27,057 nucleotides of DNA, taken from a virus. The notes below the pieces were generated by a model, which was given only the letters and a program-made list of their open reading frames with translations, was not told the DNA's origin and made no database searches. Position numbers and translations under genes: made by a program. Below, piece after piece: positions 22,623-27,057 of this stretch. The number at the start of each line of letters is the position of its first letter. Within the stretch, counting starts at the first letter, position 1. The stretch spans positions 1 through 27,057 of IMG/VR virus record IMGVR_UViG_3300021961_000518; one strand, given 5' to 3'.

Positions 22623-22652
22623 GGCCGCTCAAACAGTAGAGTGAGGTACAAT

Positions 22653-23774
22653 ATGCAACATAGTAAGATAGTCGGCGGTTCAACCGCCAAACGCGTCATC
22701 GCCTGCCCCGGCAGCGTTGCGCTGGTAGACACAGTCCCGCCAAAGCCCAGCAGCAGCTACGCCGACGAAGGCACGCTCCTGCACGACACCATCGCGTCTA
22801 TATTAGAGCGCGACCTTGACCCGTACAGCATGGTTGGCACCACCTACGAAAAGACAGTGCTGACCGAAGCGTTGGTCGATGACAAGCTGATACCGGCGCT
22901 GCGTGCGCTGGATGAGATAGACCCCAAAGGGGAGATGGAATATGCGGTTGAAAGCAGGGTTGGCTTTGGTGATTTTCTGCCTGACGTTTTTGGTTCTACC
23001 GATCTTCTTGGTCGCCTTGGTGATCGAGCGATTGTTCTGGATTGGAAGTTTGGCGATGGCGTGGCTGTCGAAGTCGAGGAAAACAGCCAGCTACTCTTCT
23101 ACGCTGCGGCGGCTAAACGCACGGCGGAAACGTCGTGGGCTTTCAAGGACGCCAAAGAAGTCGAACTGATCATTGTCCAGCCGCCTTACGTCAAGCGTTG
23201 GGTGACAGACCTTGCCCGCGTCGATGCGTTTGAGAAAGAACTTGCCGCTGCCGTCAAGATTGCGAAGCGTCCGGACGCGCCGTTGGCGTCAGGCGACCAT
23301 TGCAAGTGGTGCGCGGCCAAGCCTGTCTGTCCTATCATGACGGGCGCTGTAGACCGTGCGCTGAAAGTCAAGCTGGAAGCGTTGCCAGTTGAGCAGATCG
23401 CACACTATCTGGAGCAAGCGCCGCTGATCGAAGGGTTCATCAAGGACTTGCAGCAGTTGGCGCACGGACTTCTGGAAGAGGGGCAAAAAGTCCCCGGCTG
23501 GAAGCTGGTCAACAAACGCGCCACAAGACAGTGGACAAATGAGGATAAGGCTGTAGCCTTCCTGACCAGTGCTGGTGTAGAAGCATGGGCAGAACCCAAG
23601 CCGCTGTCACCAGCCCAAGCGGAAAAGGCTTTGAAGAAAGCCAAGATAGAATTGCCGGCTGACTTAGTTGTCGCCGTCTCCACAGGCTCTACCCTTGCGC
23701 CGGAAAATGATCCCCGGCCAGCGGTTTTGCAAATCGGACAGACGCTTACCAAAGCCATGTCTAAAATACAGTAA
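22653..23774 (+). CDS. DUF2800-type PD-(D/E)XK exonuclease-like protein with Fe-S cysteines
   Basis: ATG 22653 follows GAGG at 22643-22646 and is preferred to the open frame from 22470, which would run through the divergent promoter. The 373 residues show RecB/Cas4-like nuclease motifs: H44 in L-L-H-D, E100, D117 in G-S-T-D, D130-x-K132 in V-L-D-W-K, and Q146 to Y150 for the last motif. Cys18 (C-P-G-S) and C217-x2-C220-x5-C226 match the four-cysteine Fe-S pattern of AddB and Cas4. I recall the family as DUF2800, found beside phage polymerases. It probably processes DNA ends in phage recombination or replication. Its first gene position implies early expression. Confidence 0.82.
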   Translation: MQHSKIVGGSTAKRVIACPGSVALVDTVPPKPSSSYADEGTLLHDTIASILERDLDPYSMVGTTYEKTVLTEALVDDKLIPALRALDEIDPKGEMEYAVESRVGFGDFLPDVFGSTDLLGRLGDRAIVLDWKFGDGVAVEVEENSQLLFYAAAAKRTAETSWAFKDAKEVELIIVQPPYVKRWVTDLARVDAFEKELAAAVKIAKRPDAPLASGDHCKWCAAKPVCPIMTGAVDRALKVKLEALPVEQIAHYLEQAPLIEGFIKDLQQLAHGLLEEGQKVPGWKLVNKRATRQWTNEDKAVAFLTSAGVEAWAEPKPLSPAQAEKALKKAKIELPADLVVAVSTGSTLAPENDPRPAVLQIGQTLTKAMSKIQ

Positions 23775-23789
23775 CAGAAAGGTAAAATA

Positions 23790-24068
23790 ATGAACTTTAT
23801 TCCAGAACCAGACGTTGAAACCTATCGCCGCTTAGGCGATTTGGTGGATGCTTTAGATCGCGTTATTTTCGCCCATATACGCGAACAAGGCGAAAAACAA
23901 GGCACGAGCGACGCATTCAACGCCGTGTGCGCCGTTCTATCGGGGGTAGTGCAAAGCGTAGCGGATTTTGACGCCGACGTGTTCGATAAACTTTCGGGCG
24001 CGATAAGCTACCATATCTACTGCCAAGCAAGCCGTTCGGGTGAGCGCGGCGAATATACAGTCCAGTAA
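23790..24068 (+). CDS. Unknown protein, 92 aa
   Basis: The gene starts after the leader CAGAAAGGTAAAATA at 23775-23789. The 92 residues are helical and mildly acidic, with R-R-L-G-D-L-V-D-A-L-D-R-V-I-F and F-D-A-D-V-F-D-K-L-S. I recognise no domain. It sits between a nuclease-like gene and a probable DNA-binding protein gene, so it may have a replication role. The same type of leader recurs before the next gene. Confidence 0.72.
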   Translation: MNFIPEPDVETYRRLGDLVDALDRVIFAHIREQGEKQGTSDAFNAVCAVLSGVVQSVADFDADVFDKLSGAISYHIYCQASRSGERGEYTVQ

Positions 24069-24086
24069 ACAGAAAGGTACAATACA

Positions 24087-24749
24087 ATGTCGAACATCAC
24101 AACTTTTGGTGGCGCTAACTTGCCGTCCGTACAGTCACTCTCCGGCGCTTTGCGTTCTATTCAGTCTGAAGTCGCCCCCGGCGGCACAGTCATTCTGAAA
24201 ATGGACAAGACAGGCCATTGGGTTTTCGGTGCAGACCAGACCGAAGTAGAAGACGGCAGCCTGTGGGCAGCCAATCCGTTCTCATTCGTGCATGGCTACA
24301 TCGCATGGGGTAAAGGCGAAGTGCTGGCTGAAAAGCTGGTGCCGGTGTCAGAGCCGCTGCCTGCGTTAGAGCCTGCGCCATCAGGCGCGGAACGCGGCTG
24401 GGAAATGCAAGTCGGCATGATGCTGGTTTGCACGAACGGTGAAGACAAGGATATGCAGGCACGCTTCACGGCTACGTCAGTCGGCGGAAAGCGTGCAGTG
24501 CAGGCGTTGGCTGTTGCCATCGCCGATCAGGTCGAGAAAGACCAGAACAAGCCAGTGCCGTTGATCGAACTGAAGTCTGAGCATTACCAGCACAAGACCT
24601 ATGGTCGTATCTATACGCCTATCTTCGACATTACCGATTGGGTATCAATGGATGCGTCTTCGGTGGAAGAAACAGAGGATGCGGAATTGGAAGTCGCCGC
24701 TGAACCTGAAGCCGCTGATGGTGCGCGTCGTCGTCGTCGCGTAGTATAA
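24087..24749 (+). CDS. Probable replication accessory protein (possible ssDNA-binding), 220 aa
   Basis: This 220-residue protein follows a leader nearly identical to that of the previous gene. Residues 30-75 form strands (V-I-L-K-M-D-K-T-G-H-W-V-F-G), and 105-190 are beta-rich with W-E-M-Q-V-G-M-M-L-V and H-K-T-Y-G-R-I-Y-T-P-I-F. The tail is acidic then ends R-R-R-R-R-V-V. In phages that pair a DUF2800 protein with a family A polymerase, a gene at this position often encodes a single-strand DNA-binding protein. That suggests, but does not prove, an SSB role. No standard OB-fold motif is obvious by eye. Confidence 0.6.
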   Translation: MSNITTFGGANLPSVQSLSGALRSIQSEVAPGGTVILKMDKTGHWVFGADQTEVEDGSLWAANPFSFVHGYIAWGKGEVLAEKLVPVSEPLPALEPAPSGAERGWEMQVGMMLVCTNGEDKDMQARFTATSVGGKRAVQALAVAIADQVEKDQNKPVPLIELKSEHYQHKTYGRIYTPIFDITDWVSMDASSVEETEDAELEVAAEPEAADGARRRRRVV

Positions 24750-24760
24750 GTGGTGCGAAA

Positions 24761-24787
24761 GCTGGGGTGTGTGTCCTGCACCCCAGC
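24761..24787 (+). promoter_or_regulatory. Perfect 9-bp hairpin before the DNA polymerase gene
   Basis: GCTGGGGTG (24761-24769) and CACCCCAGC (24779-24787) enclose a nine-base loop. No T run follows, so it is not a standard terminator. It lies 25 bases before the polymerase start in the only sizeable gap of this operon. It may limit polymerase expression, serve as a processing site, or bind a regulator. Confidence 0.5.
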
Positions 24788-24811
24788 AAGTAGCGGAAGA
24801 GTGAGAACTTC

Positions 24812-26767
24812 ATGTCTAAATTATGGATCGATTTTGAGACGCGCAGCCGTTGCGACCTTCGCAGCCGCGGCGTGTACAACTACGCGCAGGACGCCAGCAC
24901 CGACGTGCTGTGTATGTCATACGCATTTGATGACGAAGACGTGCGGACGTGGCTCCCCGGTGAGCCTTTCCCGCAGGCCGTCCGTGACCACAAGGGGCTA
25001 GTCTACGCGCACAACGCAGCGTTCGAGCGCCTGATATTCTGGTATGTCCTTCAGGTAAACTTCAAGCTGGAGCAGTTCTACTGCACCGCAGCACAAGCCC
25101 GCGCCAACTGTGCGCCGGGCAGCCTTGAGGATGTGGGCCGCTTCGCTGGCGCTACCATGAAGAAAGACCATCGCGGCGGGCAACTAATCCGCGCGCTGTC
25201 CATACCGCAAGCTGACGGCACCTTCCGTGAAGACGCCGCGCTGATGCAGGAGATGGTCAATTATTGCGAACAGGATGTCCGTGCCATGCGCGCCATCGCG
25301 CAGGCGCAGCGTCCGCTGTCGGCTGATGAGTTGGCCGACTACCACACCAACGAGCGCATCAACGACCGCGGCGTCCTGCTCGACAGGCCGCTGGCGCAGG
25401 CCGCAGTCTCGTATTCAAACGCAGAAACAGTTGAGATACAGAACTTGGTGTGCGAGATAACGCAGCGGGAGATCACAAGCGTTCGCAGCACGCGCATGAA
25501 GGACTGGGTTTGGGACCGCGTCGGGCCTGAGTCCCGTAAACTTATGACGCTTGTCAAGAATGACCGTGAGCATAGATGTTTAGATAGAAACGCGCGCGCC
25601 AACTTGCTGGCGTTAGCGGAGGAGAACCCAGATGAAATACCGGCGGAAGTTGCGGATGTCATCCAGTGCGCGGACGATCTGTGGGCATCGTCCGTGGCCA
25701 AGTTCCAACGTGCGGCGGCGCTTGCTGATGAGGAGGATTTTCGCGTTAGAGGAGCGTTCGTATTTTCTGGAGGCAGTGCTACTGGGCGCGCTTCATCGTT
25801 TGGGCTTCAAGTCCATAACTTCCCAAGAAAGTGTGCCGCAGACCCTGCATTAGTGCGGCAGGCTATGGTGCGCGGTCACAGTATAGTCCCTGAGCATGGC
25901 CGCCGCGTGACGGACGTGCTGAAAGGTATGCTACGCCCTGCGCTGATGGCCGACAAAGGCAAGCGGCTGGTTGTCGCTGACTGGGCCGCCATCGAAGCGC
26001 GGGTGACGCCGTGGGCGTCCAACAGCGTCTTTGGCGCGAACAAGCTAGACATCTTTGCCAAGGGTGAGGATGTGTACAAGCACAACGCTATGGCGACCTT
26101 CCATGTCGGCTATGACGACGTTGACAAAGACCAGCGCCAGATCGGTAAGGTGCAAGAGTTGGCGTGTGGCTTCGCCGGCGGCGTAGGAGCCTTCGCCAGC
26201 ATGGGCCGCATCTACGGCCTGACGATGTCGGAGAGCGACGCAAAGCGCATGGTGGACGCATGGCGCAGGGCTAACAAGTGGGCTGTGCCTTACTGGTCTG
26301 GCCTTGAGGAAACCTATATGCGCGCCATGCGTAACAAAGGCCGTGAGTTTACCATCGGGCGCGTCACATATTTATTTGACGGACTGCATCTTTGGTATGC
26401 TCTTCCGTCTGGCCGTGTGTTATGTTATCCTTTCGCCCGCTTCGACGAGGAGGGCAATCTAACCTATGCCAAGGCTTCATGGAAGCCAGCCGCAGACGCT
26501 AAGGAGTGGCCTAGAGCGCGGCTATGGCGCGGTCTGGCGTGTGAGAACATCACGCAGGCTGTTGCTAACGACCTGCTGCGCGCCGCCTTACGTCGGTTGG
26601 ACGATGTAGTGCTGCACATCCACGATGAAATCGTCTTGGAAGTGCCAGAAGATGAAGCCGAAGCCGCCGCCGCGCGGCTGGTGCAGATTATGTGTGAGCC
26701 GCCATCTTGGGCAGCAGGGCTACCCCTGAACGCTGAAGTGGCAATTATGGAACGATACGGGAAATAA
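24812..26767 (+). CDS. DNA polymerase I family A (3'-5' exonuclease plus polymerase)
   Basis: This 651-residue family A polymerase has no 5' nuclease domain. The proofreading domain begins W-I-D-F-E-T with D7 and E9, includes H-N-A-A-F-E, and has Y151-C-E-Q-D155 as the third exonuclease motif. Polymerase motif A is D390-W-A-A-I-E-A-R, motif B is R442-Q-I-G-K446-V-Q-E-L450-A-C-G-F, and motif C is H604-D605-E606. Asp390 and Asp605 bind the catalytic metals. The residue at the E. coli Phe762 position is Leu450, and the usual motif B Tyr is Phe454. It copies phage DNA. It is part of the rightward replication operon and probably acts with the helicase. Confidence 0.95.
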   Translation: MSKLWIDFETRSRCDLRSRGVYNYAQDASTDVLCMSYAFDDEDVRTWLPGEPFPQAVRDHKGLVYAHNAAFERLIFWYVLQVNFKLEQFYCTAAQARANCAPGSLEDVGRFAGATMKKDHRGGQLIRALSIPQADGTFREDAALMQEMVNYCEQDVRAMRAIAQAQRPLSADELADYHTNERINDRGVLLDRPLAQAAVSYSNAETVEIQNLVCEITQREITSVRSTRMKDWVWDRVGPESRKLMTLVKNDREHRCLDRNARANLLALAEENPDEIPAEVADVIQCADDLWASSVAKFQRAAALADEEDFRVRGAFVFSGGSATGRASSFGLQVHNFPRKCAADPALVRQAMVRGHSIVPEHGRRVTDVLKGMLRPALMADKGKRLVVADWAAIEARVTPWASNSVFGANKLDIFAKGEDVYKHNAMATFHVGYDDVDKDQRQIGKVQELACGFAGGVGAFASMGRIYGLTMSESDAKRMVDAWRRANKWAVPYWSGLEETYMRAMRNKGREFTIGRVTYLFDGLHLWYALPSGRVLCYPFARFDEEGNLTYAKASWKPAADAKEWPRARLWRGLACENITQAVANDLLRAALRRLDDVVLHIHDEIVLEVPEDEAEAAAARLVQIMCEPPSWAAGLPLNAEVAIMERYGK

Positions 26768-26778
26768 AGGAGCAAGCG

Positions 26779-27057
26779 ATGAGTGAGGATCGCACGAAGT
26801 TCATAGAGTATATAACTGGTTTGGCGACGGACAATGTGGGCGAGACAGCCCTTGTTGTGCGTCAGAAGCCGCAGCATGACAGCGACGGCAACCTGATGTA
26901 TCACGCAGACGGCGCGCCAAGGGCTACGTTCCCTGCGTTCCTGCCAGAAAAGACCCGCATGAAAGAAGGCGAGGCATGGTATGTCAACACAGGCTCGTTC
27001 ATCGTTGACCGCTTTGTAGACGGCAAGCCAGCCGCTAAGTCCAGCAACGTCGAATAT
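26779..27057 (+). CDS. Start of possible primase/primase-helicase gene (3' end outside window)
   Basis: This frame of 93 residues has no stop before the window ends. It starts after AAGGAG at 26767-26772. The text reads T-K-F-I-E-Y-I-T-G-L-A-T, then A-L-V-V-R-Q-K-P, F-P-A-F-L-P-E-K, and W-Y-V-N-T-G-S-F-I-V-D-R-F. I recall this style of opening from phage RepB-type primases, often fused to a VapE-like helicase, located after a family A polymerase. The match is by memory and the catalytic part is not visible. It is translated in the same direction as the polymerase, 11 bases after its stop. Confidence 0.55.
   Translation, partial: MSEDRTKFIEYITGLATDNVGETALVVRQKPQHDSDGNLMYHADGAPRATFPAFLPEKTRMKEGEAWYVNTGSFIVDRFVDGKPAAKSSNVEY

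Noticed and set aside
22470-22652. Extended N-terminus of the DUF2800-type protein
   Set aside because: It would be translated through the divergent promoter and dyad and overlap the nuclease gene. ATG 22653 has a proper ribosome-binding site and keeps the conserved C-P-G-S near the N-terminus.
1-27057. General recoding of TAG as a sense codon
   Set aside because: All other long genes are intact without internal TAG, so a global code change is not supported.
1-27057. tRNA or rRNA genes
   Set aside because: No clover-leaf or T-loop consensus was noticed by eye. A tRNAscan-SE run would be decisive.

Overview
This window is a stretch of a short-tailed (podovirus-type), double-stranded DNA phage genome with a P22-like head and tail-hub module. 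It is either a free phage, probably assembled from environmental DNA, or a prophage. The evidence is the gene order: terminase, portal, scaffold, coat, gp4-like and gp10-like hub proteins, fibre-type proteins, three DNA-ejection proteins, lysis genes and a replication block. No bacterial housekeeping gene, tRNA, rRNA, integrase or repressor was seen. A lytic transglycosylase domain in an ejection protein and an M15 peptidase endolysin point to a Gram-negative host, most likely a proteobacterium. The host cannot be named from this sequence alone.

Layout. Positions 1-282 hold the end of the large terminase. Positions 285-1102 hold four very small, lysine-rich proteins. Positions 1106-3352 encode the portal. 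Positions 3352-7071 hold an insertion relative to the usual portal-scaffold-coat order: two glycine-rich adhesin-like proteins, each followed by a small acidic companion gene, with a possible ferritin-like protein and a small structural protein between them. Positions 7131-9821 hold scaffold, coat and two small head proteins. Positions 9825-13859 hold the tail hub and fibre proteins. Positions 13859-14926 encode an unusual enzyme that looks like a sulfotransferase fused to a GNAT acetyltransferase. Positions 14928-19951 encode three ejection proteins. Positions 19955-20674 form the lysis cassette. All of these run rightward and are tightly packed, with many ATGA or TAATG overlaps.

At about 20671 the rightward block meets a leftward operon of four genes read from 22556 down to 20671: VRR-NUC nuclease, SNF2-type helicase and two small proteins. 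A divergent control region at 22557-22652, with a recognisable promoter and an operator-like dyad, separates it from the rightward replication operon. That operon carries a Cas4/AddB-like PD-(D/E)XK protein with a predicted Fe-S cluster (DUF2800 type), two unknown proteins, a family A DNA polymerase and the start of a possible primase. Together these genes would replicate and recombine phage DNA, build a short-tailed particle, inject DNA through the cell wall and lyse the cell.

The most striking points are: an in-frame amber codon at codon 67 of the major coat gene, at a position where I recall homologues having Gln; the sulfotransferase-GNAT fusion; the duplicated glycine-rich adhesin plus companion module; the Fe-S cysteine pattern in the DUF2800-type protein; and a long hairpin at the junction where convergent genes share TTAA stop codons. 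No gap of more than 300 bases lacks a gene.
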